Assembly: GCA_017893485.1 (NCBI GenBank)
Contig: CM030361.1
Span: 309,295,724 to 309,359,723 of the forward strand
DNA: 64,000 nt
DNA from: Hemerocallis citrina
Lineage: Eukaryota > Streptophyta > Magnoliopsida > Asparagales > Asphodelaceae
Direction: 5' to 3'
In this document: in pieces, positions 34,061-45,993 of the stretch
Layout of the letters: every line of letters starts with the position of its first letter
How positions within the stretch are numbered: position 1 is the first letter of the stretch
Notes under the pieces: generated by a model
What the model was told of the DNA's origin: nothing
The model's input: only the letters and a program-made list of their open reading frames with translations
The model's database searches: none
Translations under genes and position numbers: made by a program

Positions 34061-34576
34061 TTGAAAGCCCCGTGACTCAATTCATGCATCGAAAAGCTCA
34101 ACCATCAACGAAACGGACGGCTCTGATTGCCCCACGTTACTAACCTTGGACAGCGACGTAAGTCCCAAAAAAAAGTTGCATTTTTACGCGACGAAGAAAG
34201 CCTGTCCAAAATACGTACATTGACCGTATTTTTGTACGCATATATTATTATTTTATTGGGTATTTTTTAATTGGACCACTCAAGGTGGCATGTCAGCATG
34301 GTCCTATTCGTCCTTCGTCTGTAAGTTACGACAATTTGGAATTTACTTAAATACCCCTGTAGAGTTGCGGTTAGACACTTAGACTTTACTATCTTTTATT
34401 ACATTCTAGTCCTCATTTATTTTGTTTTACATAATGGGCCATTACACTACAAACAGTAGATAATAATAAATGTTCATCTTGTTGTGAGTTCTATAATACT
34501 ACTAAACATCAGTCATAATATTTTTTTTGTTGCAGCTTTGACTTGATGAGATTTGAACCCTCTCATGAGACATATA
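34061..34576. other. Spacer, nothing recognised
   Basis: AT-rich sequence between the tandem array and the CACTA element, without a convincing frame or repeat. Confidence 0.4.
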
Positions 34577-35154
34577 GTGACAGCAAAAATTCGTGGGTAA
34601 AGGGCGAAAAACCGTAGGTATAGCCCGTAAAACCTATACCAACGGACATATTTTTCCGTCGTTTTTAATTAGCTATGCCCACGGTAAAATGCCGTCACTA
34701 TAGCCTATACCGACGGTTTTTTTACCCGTTGGTATAGGTATCGGTGTTATACCCACAGTTTCATATCCGTTGGTATAGGTTTTAAGGACACCACTTGCTT
34801 TCCTATACCCACGGTTGAAACTCCATTGCTATAGGTTTTAGTGATGGTTTTCGCATCCAAATATTTAAATATATACCCATCGCTCTATACAAATTTTTTT
34901 CTTACTAATTACGCGTATGATAATTTAATATTTTCTTTTATAATATTAATTCAATTATAAACTAAATACACAATAAAATAGATAAATGTATTTATGAAAC
35001 AAAATTAGATAAAATTAAACTTCAATCATATTAAAAATTAATGAAATATTACAAGGATGTCAAATTACAAAATAGTTAATAACCAGATACACAATTGAAG
35101 AAATTCACACTTGGGCCGAATCACTCATAAGGCAACTACAGTTCTCTCGGCTCT

Positions 35155-35319
35155 TTAAGGAGCTGTGGCAGTAACATAAGATACAACTACAGTGATGTCG
35201 TCGAGTTTGCCTCCATAATAACGATATCTAGCATCTTGGGCTGCAGTTGAGAAGGGCATCTGCCTGTTCTTGTCGAGTGCTCGCTGGTGAGCAAGAGCAG
35301 CAATCTTCTGGGCTGTCAC
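35155..35319 (-). pseudogene. Captured last exon of a PP2C protein phosphatase
   Basis: It starts after an AG acceptor (GCCCATAG) and encodes VTAQKIAALAHQRA, then a stretch ending GGKLDDITVVVSYV, then a stop. This is the C-terminal end of plant PP2C phosphatases of the SpoIIE-like group, including the metal-binding DDI motif. It would serve as the last exon of a chimeric transcript. The catalytic body is absent. Confidence 0.85.
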
Positions 35320-35540
35320 CTATGGGCCCAGCCCAGCCCTCATGGCGTGGAACAGCAAATACCTGAATTCATAAGAAATTAACGATATATGTCCGAGTGC
35401 TCGCATGGGGAGATAACAAAACAGAAAGACGATATATGTCCGAAAAGGAACCAGGACCATAGATAAATGAACTACAAGCCTGTTATTATAGTATGCACAC
35501 TGCATTTACAAGTAGAAATCAAGGAGCAAAACACCACTAA

Positions 35541-35703
35541 CCTCTTCGGTTAACCATTTCAGGGTATCCCAATCAACTTCCTCCTTAATGAAAGCTTCCT
35601 CATATTTAGATAAACCCAATGTCCGGAGCGAAACTAGAACAGGATTTACGTCAGCAACTTGTTGAGGTGCATCAGATTTTATTGCACCCTCAGCCATAGG
35701 AAC
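35541..35703 (-). pseudogene. Captured SAM-domain exon
   Basis: The exon has a clean acceptor (TGTAG) and a donor (GTTAGT). It encodes VPMAEG followed by the first half of a sterile alpha motif (SLRTLGLSKYEEAFIKEEVD, then WDTLKWLTEE). This matches a plant SAM-domain family. The second half of the domain should be in the next exon, which is absent. Confidence 0.75.
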
Positions 35704-37182
35704 CTACAGGATATAATTTTGATGTCAATAATAGTAACTCTATACTCATACATCTTGTTCAACGAAGTGTTTTTTTTTCACTAAGTAGGTTCAGAAATAA
35801 AGCAGTAATGCACAAGAAAGAGAAGACTTCTAATAGCTTATCCTCAAACACATACATTTATCCTAAAACACATACATAAACGGCGGTCATTTTGTAAGTA
35901 AATAAAGTACTAACTAAAGCCAAAACAAAAGCCTTATTTAAATATAAGCAACAAAATGAAATCAAATTGCAGAAAATTCTAAGTAAAAAAAATACTAGTA
36001 GTGTGTATCCATTCAGGAAAAAAAAACTCTGGAATTGACTTTATAAAAAAGTTTTCGTTATTAATGCCCAAGCTTATGTAATTAGGCACAGAAGGCTCCA
36101 ACTATCAAGTCTCATTACCACCACCTAATTAGATTTCTTCTCAGTCCACCCATTAACCAAATAGAAGGTCAATTTTCATACCAAATGTCCTATTCCTATA
36201 TACACTATGCCTCTATTATATTGCCTTCACAAACACAAAGTAATCTAAAAGTGTCAATGATAACTCATTGATTATCAAATACTGCATAGATTCATTTCAA
36301 CTTCAACCAAAGATATTTCTGTACTGTAAGATTCTTTAGCTAGTATAAACTTCAACATCTATCACTCCATCCTTCTGTTTTGAAAGTAACAACTATACAA
36401 CAGAACAATGGCAGGGGCTTGGCAGTCTAATAGACAAGTAATTTTCTCCACTCATAACAAACTTGTTTCTTTTTATGTCAACCACAAAAAACCAAAAAAT
36501 GGCAATACTAGTAATTATTCAACTGTCAAGTATTCGAAATTGTTCCTGAGAATTTGAAAGCAGGACATGACATCTCTGATAACCAATAACATCAATTCAC
36601 AAATATAAGGCAAACCATTTCACCTGATATTGTCCTCATGACTGGCTCTATCTAGTACAAATTACTGAAACTATTTAGCAATGGATATATTTATACATCC
36701 ATTCAAATTCAAGCATGCTACAAATGCCTGCATGTTTGTAGTCATAACCGAAAAGCAGGTAGGAATAAAGGTAGATCAATATCATATATGGACTGAGACA
36801 GCAAAGGAAATTAAGACTGAACAATTCTAATTTAAACAGTAACATTGATTAAGCAAGTGGCCAAACAAATAACATATACACTAGCACCGTCATTCGTTAT
36901 CTGTACTTTCTGATAGTAATTCAAGAAAAGAAGTTGGTGCATGTGCTATTATATTCCTTAGTTATATACTATATTTGTTTCTAACTCTTGTACTCTACTT
37001 GGTTCAAATCAATTACAAGTTAAAGAGATTTGGTTGTGTACCAACTTCATCCTTGTCTTAATTAAGCCTAAACATCCGATTCAGTAACCGTGATCGACTC
37101 TAGTAAATTGTTTGGATATCAGTCACCAGACCAAAAAAAAGGTAGTATTAGATTACAGCAAATCACCTGATAAGTTTGCATA

Positions 37183-37998
37183 ACTGTCTCATTCGAGACC
37201 AATGGATCGGTGGAGTGAAGGAAACCACTCAGTGGAATCAGCATAAAATTTTGTTTTGGCTAAAACATGGTAGAAAATAATACTAAAGCGAACTAGTCAG
37301 AGTCAGACTAATCAGAATCAGAAACAATTTATTAGCAACCCTCACATTAATGGCTCTCAAGACTCAACACAGTATATCTTTCAAATTAATACAGGAAGGT
37401 TAAATCATCCTATGAGATACTGTAGGTTATTCAATTGCATCCTTCGGTTTCCCTACTTGAGAGGTGACCATCTAAGAAAATTTTCTTGTTTCATCTCAAT
37501 TACTGAATGTAGCAAAATAAATTAAATGGATAACATTATATAAACGGATACTACTTCTTAGTTGACTATGAATTAACATGAATGGCTGAATATATAAGTA
37601 AAATTATTCTATCCTTACTACCAAACTTAAAAGTTTAGAAGCAAAAAAATAGGAGTTAAAAAATCACCTCTCCGGTACCATCTTTGGCAAGACAATCATT
37701 AGTATGAACTTGTCGCATCTCTTCGCTCAAATGAGTAATATCAGTGCACACAAGGGATATTCCACTACATTCCTTCCAATCTTAGCCGACTCAACACTAA
37801 AACCATTTCCTTCACATGAAAAATTACCATTACTAAAACTCAAAAGCGGTCCAGTTATTGTCAAAGAACTCAGTATTAGCTAAAACTCAAGATAGAGAAA
37901 GTCATTCTTACATCTTCATCGTAGAGTGCACCCCAATTTGCATCAAGAATTTGATTCATTGAGAAACTGTTATAAGGCTCCACAGGATATACATCCCC
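37183..37998 (-). pseudogene. Unidentified captured exons
   Basis: Three minus-strand segments look like exons. 37998-37912 encodes GDVYPVEPYNSF...WGALYDED with a GTAAG donor. About 37765-37672 encodes a stretch ending MRQVHTNDCLAKDGTGE with a GTG border. About 37265-37189 encodes MLIPLSGFLHSTDPLVSNE then TVMQTYQ with a GTGA donor. They have good codon-like composition and splice sites, but I do not recognise the source gene or genes. They could come from one gene or from several. Confidence 0.5.
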
Positions 37999-38290
37999 CT
38001 TCGAAATAAGATACAGTTAGACAAAGGACATGAGATATTTGAAAGAACTAATAAGAACAAAGAAAATAATTAAAATTTTACATAAGATTATCTCTTAATT
38101 TGCATTCAGGAAATGAAACATAAAGGCATTATTTGACTAAACGGCACACGTGAACTACGAATACCTTCATGATTCTAGAAAACAAAATTTTAACTGAAAT
38201 GAATGCTTATTACATATCAACAAAAAGATTTCCTAAGAACAATTAAATTGTAAATGCCAAGCAATTTCCTGTCATCATTGAATATTATAA

Positions 38291-39476
38291 CATAGTGAGG
38301 ATTTACCCCACTTGTACCAGCACCAAGCTCATGCATGTTAGTTTTCCCAACAAGAATAGCACCACATGACCTCAATTGCTTGACACAGCTTGCATCGTCG
38401 GTACATGGTCTCACTTTGTGTAACCATTTAGTTCCTCCTGTCGAAGAAAACTGATTGCTATGAAAAAATAATGATAAGGCAAATAGAGAGCAATAACTAA
38501 TATATACGTACGGTCTATAGTTTGTACCTGTAGTAGGGTATGGCAAGCAATCCATCTCGTCTTTAATTGCAATTAGTATTCCATCAAGAACTGAAATCGG
38601 GTTGCCTGATAGGATCAATTCATAAGAAACATGTAAGAAGCATGATTTGCATTGTGCATTACACCTAAAATCAAAGGACACACAGTTCCATTTTTTTTTA
38701 AGTCGTGAGGAAGGCAATCCATGAGGAAGGCAATCCATGACATCTTGAACTCGTTCAATAGGAGTTAAGTCAGGCTTTGTAAGATTAACTTCTTGCTCTT
38801 TGTAATCTGGAAGTTCTTGAAAATAAGTAATCTAAATAATGAAGGCAATTATAGTGCATGAATCCAAGATCAGTTGAAGTATGCCAACTTTCTAAGAAAC
38901 TGAACCTGTGGGATTTTGGATTGGAGTGAAAACAGGTGGTTCCTCTAACTCTGCCAACGAAACAAACTGCACACAAAGTCACCGACAAAATTATCAGAAT
39001 TTATCCAAATTCTCAACCACAACACTGCAAGTTTTTCCCCTGTTCTTTCATACATTATAGTTTTGGCTAATTGGGTATTAGATTCTGATCATATCTAGAT
39101 CCTAAACTTCGAAATTCAGGAAACAGTATCACAAAATTCAGGAAACAGTATCACAAAATCAGAATTCAAACAAACCGAAACTCCAAATACCTTGTGAATG
39201 CGATTATCCTTCTTCAGTATATACAGAGCAATCGGACCCAAGAATCTCGACTCCAAAATCCACACAAAAATCTTTACAAGAAGCCCTGCCACTCTAGGAG
39301 CTGAAAACACACGAAATTCAGTATTTCAACATTAAAAAGACACATAACAGATTGTATTGATCATGTACCGGTAACCGACCTTTCACATCGGCAGTGGTGT
39401 AGGGTTCTTTGCTAGTCGGACCCAGATCAATAGCCTTTGGATCTTCGAGTAGCCTTGTCAGTGATGACCACAGCCT
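38291..39476 (-). pseudogene. Captured fatty acid amide hydrolase exons
   Basis: Exons, leftward: 39476-39380, 39300-39191, 38966-38906, 38815-~38707, 38605-38528 and 38437-38291. Most have correct GT-AG borders and joined phase. They match the N-terminal third of plant FAAH, a membrane amidase that hydrolyses N-acylethanolamines: the KAPRVAGLLVKI helix region, a VNLTKPDL linker, then the amidase start with the catalytic Lys in AIKDEMDCLPYP. About 90 residues between VQDVMDCLP and GNPISV are missing. The exon ending DCLPHG carries a 17-bp internal duplication. The donor after GVNPHY is damaged. Both catalytic serines lie in the missing part, so it cannot be an active enzyme. Confidence 0.9.
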
Positions 39477-39599
39477 CTAGAAATTCACCAAACTGCTCAA
39501 AGTAAGACTTCAAGGTATTTCATTATAACTTATTTCGATAGATAGAGGAGGACGAAAAACGAAAAAAATTATGAACATAGGAAATCACAGTATTAGAAT

Positions 39600-39785
39600 T
39601 TTGACAATACCTAGGGTTTCGACGAGATGGGGGAGGACGCCGAAGGAGAGAGAGATGGGTCGACGGGGTGGTTTGGGGTGAGATAAAGGAAACTGTGCGA
39701 CGACGGGAAAGGGTAGGGAACGGCGACGGCGGATGGGAGAGCGAACGACGACGGCGAGGGGAGAGCGAATGGCCGGCTTGAGCAC
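39600..39785 (-). pseudogene. GC-rich leader exon of the CACTA chimera
   Basis: A minus-strand open stretch beginning MLKPAIRSPLAVVVRSP, Arg/Pro/Ser-rich like an organelle transit peptide or translated low-complexity DNA. A possible donor (CTAGGTATTG) lies at its end, next to the FAAH exons. The source is unknown. Confidence 0.35.
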
Positions 39786-40103
39786 GAAGAGGGAAAGAGA
39801 GTGGGAGATTGAGGATTGAGGATTGAGGGAAAGAGAAGAGGGAGGATTGAGGATTGAGGGAAAGAGAAGAGGGAAATCGGTTTTCAGAGAAGCGCGTGAA
39901 GAGAAAAGGAGAGTGGGAATTGGGTTCCGATTTGTGTTTTGAGAGAGACGGGTGGGGGGGAGAATGAAATTAGAAATTGAAATTTTGGTGGGAATTAAAA
40001 GTTTTCTATCTTGTCTATACCCACAGTTCCGATGGCTATACCTACGGTTTTAGTGATCCGTCACTATAGGTGTCCGTTGGTATATGGCAAATTCCTTGTA
40101 GTG

Positions 40104-40900
40104 TCATAATATTTATTGGAGAGGTCTAGTGGTCAATCTAATCACACATTAAGTTGAACATACAAGAGGGAGAAAATATTGATACAACTTGTGTGTGTCT
40201 GAATAGAGGCAAATAATTCAAATCGGCTTCATGAGTATGTATGATACACTTTAAAGATTACTAAAGAGAAAATAATATGTTATAATTAGCTTCATAAACT
40301 CGAGAAACGAGAGACCGACTCCATACAAGTTTTGAGCTATTTATAAGTTAAGATTGACCTGGTTTTCCTTATATCAAAAGAAAAAATGCTACTTTAAGGG
40401 TCTTGCTTTTGTTTTCCAAGTACAAGATGTTTCACCCCTCCTAAATCGCTAATCTTCAATAAATCTAATATATCGTTTCTCAAGATTTCATATTATCGTT
40501 GTCAACCCATAATTCTTTTTCCAAGAAAATATTTTACTTTGGATATTATCACTTTTTGAATGCACTATTAACAAACTCAATCTTTTATGCAGAACTCTAT
40601 TATTTGGAAGAAAAAAAAGGAAAGTGAAAGTATGAAGAAATGCAAATGACTTAATCTCGTAGGGGTACAACTCCAAAAACCTCCAACACAAACCGCCACA
40701 TTATTACCAGGGGCACGACCGTCAATTCCCCCAAGCCGTCGAGACCAGCGTCTCACCACGTTCCCACCGCCACGTGTCAGTACCGTACGGTCAACCGCCT
40801 ACCCCCGGTCACCCCAACGCCAAAACCCCCCAGCCATAAACCAAACCCTAAAAAATCTCACTCTTAAAAAGGAAAAAAAAAAAAGAAAAAGAAAAAGAAA
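40104..40900. other. Upstream region of the 40901 gene
   Basis: AT-rich to about 40650, then increasingly C-rich toward the gene. It contains a G-box and a telo-box-like AAACCCTAAA (40846) close to the start codon. No other gene was seen. Confidence 0.5.
40769..40778 (+). promoter_or_regulatory. G-box/ABRE-like site
   Basis: GCCACGTGTC about 125 bp upstream of the start codon. It is the core recognised by bZIP factors of the abscisic-acid response. The role here is inferred from sequence and position only. Confidence 0.5.
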
Positions 40901-41599
40901 ATGAAGAATCTCTGCTCATCGAAATCGAAGGGCAAAATCCACCCCGTCAACGCCACCACCACCACCACCGCCAACGACGCTGCCGCCGTCCTCAAGCTCC
41001 TCCCGGCGGCGCTCTTCGCCCTTACGGCGGCGCTCGCTGTCGAGGACAAAGAGGTCCTCGCCTACCTCATGCTCCGCTCCCTCGCCGAATCGTCATCCTC
41101 CTCATCCTCATCATCATCGGCAGCGGCGGAGAAGAGGCGGAGGTGCAGGCGGGTTGCCGGAGTCCACCGGCCGTTGTTCGACTGCGGCTGCTTCGACTGC
41201 TACACGAGCTTCTGGTCGCGGTGGGACCACTCCGCCGACCGTGACGTCATCCACATGGCGATCGAGGCCTTCGAGGAGCACCTGCTGACGTCTGAGAAGA
41301 GAGGCAAGGAAAAGCGGAAGCGAAACAAAAAGGAGGAGGAGAAAGCGGTGGTTGTGGAGGTGGCGGAGGAGAATAAAGGTTCCGAGGCGGTGACTTTAAG
41401 CGAGAACGAGTGTTTCGATGCTGACGTGGCAAAGGAGGAGGCGGTGAGTGTAAGCGATTCTGACGTGGCAAAGGCGGAGGTTGAGGAGAAGGTTATGGAG
41501 TTAGCGGCGGTGAGTGGGACCGGAGAGAGGAGGGGGTGGGCGGACGTGGTGGGGATGTTTAATTCGCGTTTGTGGAGTCTTTGGAGTCCGGTGGACTAA
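40901..41599 (+). CDS. Plant-specific protein of unknown function, intronless
   Basis: 232 residues from an ATG in GAAAATGAAG, with a stop at 41597-41599. Regions: a Lys-rich start; a Thr/Ala stretch; an Ala/Leu-rich hydrophobic segment (about 28-50, LKLLPAALFALTAALAVE); an eleven-residue Ser run; a conserved-looking core DCGCFDCYTSFWSRWD with a basic RRRCRR before it and IHMAIEAFEEHL after it; then a Lys/Glu-rich low-complexity tail ending SRLWSLWSPVD. I recognise the core as a plant-only uncharacterised family. The Cys-rich motif could bind metal (inference). High GC and a clean frame against AT-rich flanks argue for a real gene. The CACTA element ends 797 bp upstream. The minus-strand frames over it are shadows. 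Confidence 0.85.
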   Translation: MKNLCSSKSKGKIHPVNATTTTTANDAAAVLKLLPAALFALTAALAVEDKEVLAYLMLRSLAESSSSSSSSSSAAAEKRRRCRRVAGVHRPLFDCGCFDCYTSFWSRWDHSADRDVIHMAIEAFEEHLLTSEKRGKEKRKRNKKEEEKAVVVEVAEENKGSEAVTLSENECFDADVAKEEAVSVSDSDVAKAEVEEKVMELAAVSGTGERRGWADVVGMFNSRLWSLWSPVD

Positions 41600-43055
41600 A
41601 CTGCAATTTATTATTACTTTTTGGGGGTTTTTTTGGGGAAGGTTTGCAAAAAGTAATAGTTTATTTTTGGGGGGTGGTTTTAGGTAAAACAATGATAGTT
41701 TAATTGACAGTAAGTTTAGTTTAAGATGTTTGTTTGTTTGTGGTTGTTTATGTAAATTTTGTGGTTTGTTTGTTAAAGTGGAAGATATTGGTTAAGTAAA
41801 TTTGCATGTTTTTTTTTAAATAAAAAAAAGTGGTTCTATTTGCTTAGAATTTGGATGGAAATATGGGGGTTTGAATTTAGGCGGGAATGAGTTAATTCAA
41901 AGATACTAGGTTTTGTTTTCGATCTAAGATGTATTGCGGTGGTCGAAAATGTTGGTGTCATCTAAAATGTATGTTGAGCGCATGAGGGCCGGGTATTTTG
42001 AATTTTGGATGGTTGATATGGATTCGAGTTTTAAATGTGTAGTTGAGATTTCCTGTATTTGTGTTGATTGGCTGGGAATCCCGGTAATTGGGTGTTTTGT
42101 TGCGTCCATAAAACAACCTTAAATGATTGTTGTTGAGGGGCTCATAAGGTCTAAGCAGAACAAACACTCATATCATATTGTTTTACCGAAGTCTGCTTTG
42201 CTCCATCTGAGGCTAGGCACCTAATCTCCCAAAAAGAAGATTGAGCCGTGCGCTCTACCAATGCTTGCTTGGTTTCCAAGAATTGCGTATATTCCTCATT
42301 TGCATCCGATGACTTGATTACTTGCTCCACATTAATCCCTTCCAAAATTGCTCCAAATCTCCGGTGCCTCTTGCAACCACTTTTTTCCACCATATCAAGA
42401 ATGGCGGCGTATCTATTTGTCGTACAACCGTCTCTTATGTATCGGGTGATGCTCTCATTTCATTCCTACTACCGGAGCTTTTACCGGAGCTGGAGCTCCG
42501 GTTCAAAACGATTTGCTTTTACACTGCACAAAATGAGGTAAATAGAAACTTCGATAACTCAAACATTTCCATACAGGGGAGGTCAGGTAAATGGACTTTG
42601 TTGTTGGAAGGGTGACTCAGTGAGCCAAAAATGGACTTTGTTAAACACCCATCAAGACGCAAACAAATGAAATTTAGATAAATGGAATTCGATTGGGCCT
42701 CCAATTTCTTTTCCCCCTTTTGTTTTATTCTTTTTCATGGCCTTATGCACAAGCCAATATTTGATCATAGGATCAGCTCATATATTTATATGTGGCTTGT
42801 GTGCGTCTGCAAGTCCTGTTCCGATTTTAAAACGAAAAATGATTATGTCTGGATGCATTCACTCACCTGTTTTTCTTTGCCCACCCCTTCTTCCCTCATT
42901 CCACACACTAGAAACTCTCTTCCTTCTCTGTTCTTATGTCGGTGATAGATTTCAGCACATCAATTAGTTCGGGAGTGACGAATCTGTTTTAAGGACTCGG
43001 TTTGGTTTCATTTCCTGTTCTTTTATTTTTATTTACATTTGTACGGTTTTCAATG
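41600..43055. other. 3' flank and spacer, no recognised gene
   Basis: T/G-rich probable 3' UTR to about 41900. A minus-strand frame at 42151-42393 (80 residues, Glu/Gln-rich) is the longest tidy frame, but I do not recognise it. The palindromic word CCGGAGCTTTTACCGGAGC lies near 42473. Confidence 0.4.
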
Positions 43056-43056
43056 A

Positions 43057-43350
43057 TACTGTCAATGAGTTCAAGTTTGTGTTGAATGAGGAGCTTGTTC
43101 CACCTTTGAGATTTCGTCATTGCGTGCTCAGTTGTCGGATGCTCTTTAGGTGCTCTCCGAATGTCCGGCTTGTGTATGTGGCTGGGTGTAACAATTTGGC
43201 TGCTCATAAGCTACCCAAAGTTTCTTTAGCACATAATTTATTTGATTTTTGGTATATTTCTTCCTTACCTTCCGTGATTATGGAAGATATGGAAGATGGA
43301 AACCCAGTCTAACAACAATCAACAACAATCAACAACAACAACAACAAAAA
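43057..43350 (+). pseudogene. RNase H-like fragment with CAA-rich tail (retroelement debris)
   Basis: The frame contains VAGCNNLAAHKLPKVSLAH, which resembles the end of the RNase H fold (RVT_3) used by plant non-LTR elements and related domestic genes, then a stop and a (CAACAAT)n/(CAA)n tail to about 43350. It is too short and isolated to be a gene. Confidence 0.4.
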
Positions 43351-43439
43351 AGAAAAACAAGAGAGGAGTAATTCTCTTTCGATTCCCTCATCCTTTTTTA
43401 AAAAAAATATAAAGTACAGTTGAGCATCTTAAGGAGTCG

Positions 43440-43942
43440 GAGCATCTGTAGTTGTGCTTTTGCTAAAAAATATCTAAATGAATATTAATATATTATACTT
43501 ATAGCAGAACGAATTTGTTGCAGTGGTAAAATGCTATAATATAGCAAAAAAAGTTTTTTTTTTATGATCAGATGGATCTTCGAGATCCGTCCAATGAATT
43601 TTAAATATTTTTTGCAATTTTTTTAATAATTAAAAATAATTTTTTAGTGCAATAAAATAAAATAAAATTCGGAAGTGGGCCCCTTTCACGGATCCGTCCA
43701 GCGGGGTTTAGGAATTTCTGGGCAATTTTTTTTGGAAATTGATTAAAAGGGTGGGACGAACTTTCGAGTTCCGTCCGGAAAAAAAAAAAATAAAATTAAT
43801 TGCATATTCTCATATTCACTCTCATATATAGCAATCTACTGTAGTGAAATCGTCAAAATATGCATAAATAACAAACGATTGTAGCGGTTCATTTGCTAAA
43901 ATATGTATAAAACTGATAAATAGCAAACGACAGCAGATGCTC
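43440..43942. mobile_element. GAGCATC-end MITE, copy 6
   Basis: The ends GAGCATCTGTAGTTGTG and ACGACAGCAGATGCTC have flanks TCG and TCA. The interior carries GGACGGAHYTC-like words (ATCTTCGAGATCCGTCC) in opposed orientation. Confidence 0.7.
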
Positions 43943-44589
43943 TCATATTAAGTCGTTGATCGTCTCTTGTTTGTGCCTAAAGATGACAATGGTATTGCTT
44001 CTCGGACGAACCTTGCCGAAATATCCTTCTCGGACGAACCGATCGGGTGGTAGTTGCAATTGCTTATAACAAGATTAAATTCTGAGTTTGCCTTGAAGAG
44101 TTTATCAATATCAGTGTACGATGCAATGTTTTTTCAAATATGCTGCTTTCTCATCTTATGTACTTGCATCATGAGCTAGCGTTGTCCATTAGAGGCCCAA
44201 CGTCACCCTTATTACTAATTAGCTGATTTTGCGACTTACATAATGTTAGGAATTTGCTGCTGATGCAACAACCGATTACTATGAACAAATCATCAAACAA
44301 TAATAGATCAAAGCAAACACACAAAGCACACACAATTTTGTTCCGATTTGGACAAACCAGAATTCAGAGGAGAAATAACTGAGATATTATTCACTAGAAA
44401 TGATACAAGAGTTGCGAACATGCTCACCAAGAACCTATATATCTATCTATCTCACCCTCCCATGTTTGGTTGGAGGTGTTATGTTTTACTTTTTGTTCTA
44501 TGTGATCTCGTACATTTACCCTCTCATGTATGGTTGGAGGTGTTATGTTTTATTTTCTGTTATGTAGAAAGTTGTACATTTTTGCCGAT

Positions 44590-45245
44590 GATGTACATTG
44601 GTGTATGCTTTTTGCCGATGATGTGGACGAGAATATGACAGAAGTCAATGCTAAATTAAAATTGTGAAGAGAAACTTTGGATACTAGAGGTTTTAGAATA
44701 AGCAGAACTAAACATGGTATATAAAGTGTGATTTTAGTGATATTTGGAACACAATTGATGAAGTAGTAAAACCTGATGGTTAAAAGATATCTAAGAGATG
44801 CCCTATCCGATATTTAGGCCCGATTATACAAAGAGATTGAGAGATTTGTGAAGATGTTATATATAGGATCCAAGCAGGGTGGTTTAAGTGGAGAAGTGTC
44901 AGTGGTGTATTGTGTGATAAATGTATACCTTTGAAGTTGAAGAGAAAATTTTATAGGACGACTGTTAGATCATCAATGATGTATGGAGTAGAGTGTTAGG
45001 CAATAAAGAAACAACATGTTCAAACAATGAGTGTAGCGGAGATGAGAATGCTAAGATGAATGTGTGGTAAAACCAGGAATGATAGAATTAGAAACGAGCA
45101 TATACGAGACATACTAAAGGTAGCTCATATCCAAGATAAGTTAAGAGAGAATCGCATCTGGTGGTTTGGATATGTCACACATAGACCTAGTACTGTCCCC
45201 GTTAGAAAGAGTGATTTGATAAGTGATTTAACAAAGAAATGTGCA
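44590..45245 (+). pseudogene. RTE-type LINE reverse transcriptase remnant
   Basis: Conceptual translation, with several stops, gives the C-terminal half of a plant RTE reverse transcriptase: FADDV-like catalytic segment at 44590 (damaged), then RYLGPII, then EMRMLRWMCGKTRNDRI and ENRIWWFGYVTHRP near the end. It is preceded by a ~65-bp tandem duplication (44460-44585, units around TTTGGTTGGAGGTGTTATG). Dead copy. Confidence 0.8.
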
Positions 45246-45329
45246 TGACGTTCTTAATTTAGTGTGTACTCCTTTCCATTTGCCGTCTCCAACTCAACTG
45301 CTTCCTCTCATTACTTCACAAATCTCACT

Positions 45330-45540
45330 AACTACCGTTCTCACACAACAATCTCCTGTGGAATTATAAGTAGAAGATATCTCATCTCGGAGTAAATATG
45401 AGAAGAACTACTCGAATCAAGAAACCATCCTGAAAATGCATCTATAGAACTTTTGACAAGAATACAATCTGAGTTATCACCTGATTCAACGGCACTAGTA
45501 ACACTAGCAATAAATTGAAGATTGTGAGTCCGTTGTTGTC
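45330..45540 (-). pseudogene. Copia protease fragment
   Basis: The minus strand encodes a damaged GWFLDSSSSHICS, the protease active site of a copia element closely related to the one at 50113-50337. No LTRs were seen nearby. Confidence 0.65.
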
Positions 45541-45993
45541 AATCAAAATATGGAAGTTATTTATTGTGTAGTATTAGAGTATTGTTGCAGAGCATCTTCT
45601 GTAGATATTGTTGGCCCACTTCGATGTACTATAATAACAAACAAAATTATATGAATATTGTTCTCCTCCTAAACTATTACACAAATCTTAAAGCAAAGAT
45701 TTGTTGAAGTGCTCCGAGAGTTGGTGAATGAATACGAATGATAGTCGTAGTCCCTTCCAAGTTTAAGCAAAGCAACCATTGCTCAAACGGAAAATCAACC
45801 ATAACCTTGTACGTCAAGTCTTATAATCTCTCCCCAATTTAAATAAACCAAGTAACAAGCCATCAGGTTACAATAACACAAGGATCCCTTCTCTTTAACA
45901 GTCATAGGGTCTCTAGTTCGTGAGTGCTCACGGAGTGCTCACCAAAGTAGTGTGCAACCGAAGATTTCTCTCTATATATATATACATATATAT

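Larger units (their letters stand above)
34577..40103 (-). mobile_element. CACTA-type element carrying exons of several host genes
   Basis: The right terminus reads, inward, CACTACAAGGAATTTGCC, the CACTA signature. Both ends are packed with subterminal words of the form CCGTNGGTATAG and CTATACCNACGG (34600-34860 and 40015-40085), as expected of transposase-binding arrays in this superfamily. The left terminus is eroded (GTGACAGCAAAAATTCG near 34577) and no clear 3-bp duplication was found. Between the ends there is no transposase. There are minus-strand exons of unrelated plant genes, in one transcriptional direction: leader exon, FAAH, unidentified exons, SAM domain, PP2C end. Confidence 0.85.

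Noticed and set aside
34449..34460. CACTACAAAC as the left end of the CACTA element
   Set aside because: The following sequence lacks the subterminal CCGTNGGTATAG words and does not resemble the right end. The array starts further in, near 34600.
40864..41471. Minus-strand frames over the 40901 gene
   Set aside because: They are antisense shadows of the Ala/Lys/Glu-rich plus-strand protein.
42151..42393. Minus-strand 80-residue frame as a gene
   Set aside because: No family resemblance, no splice partners, and a low-scoring context. It may be transposon debris; not called.
44348..44440. Possible copia RNase H end (GEITEILFTRNDTRVANMLTK)
   Set aside because: It resembles the end of copia polyproteins, but it is too short and lacks upstream RNase H motifs; not supported well enough to list.
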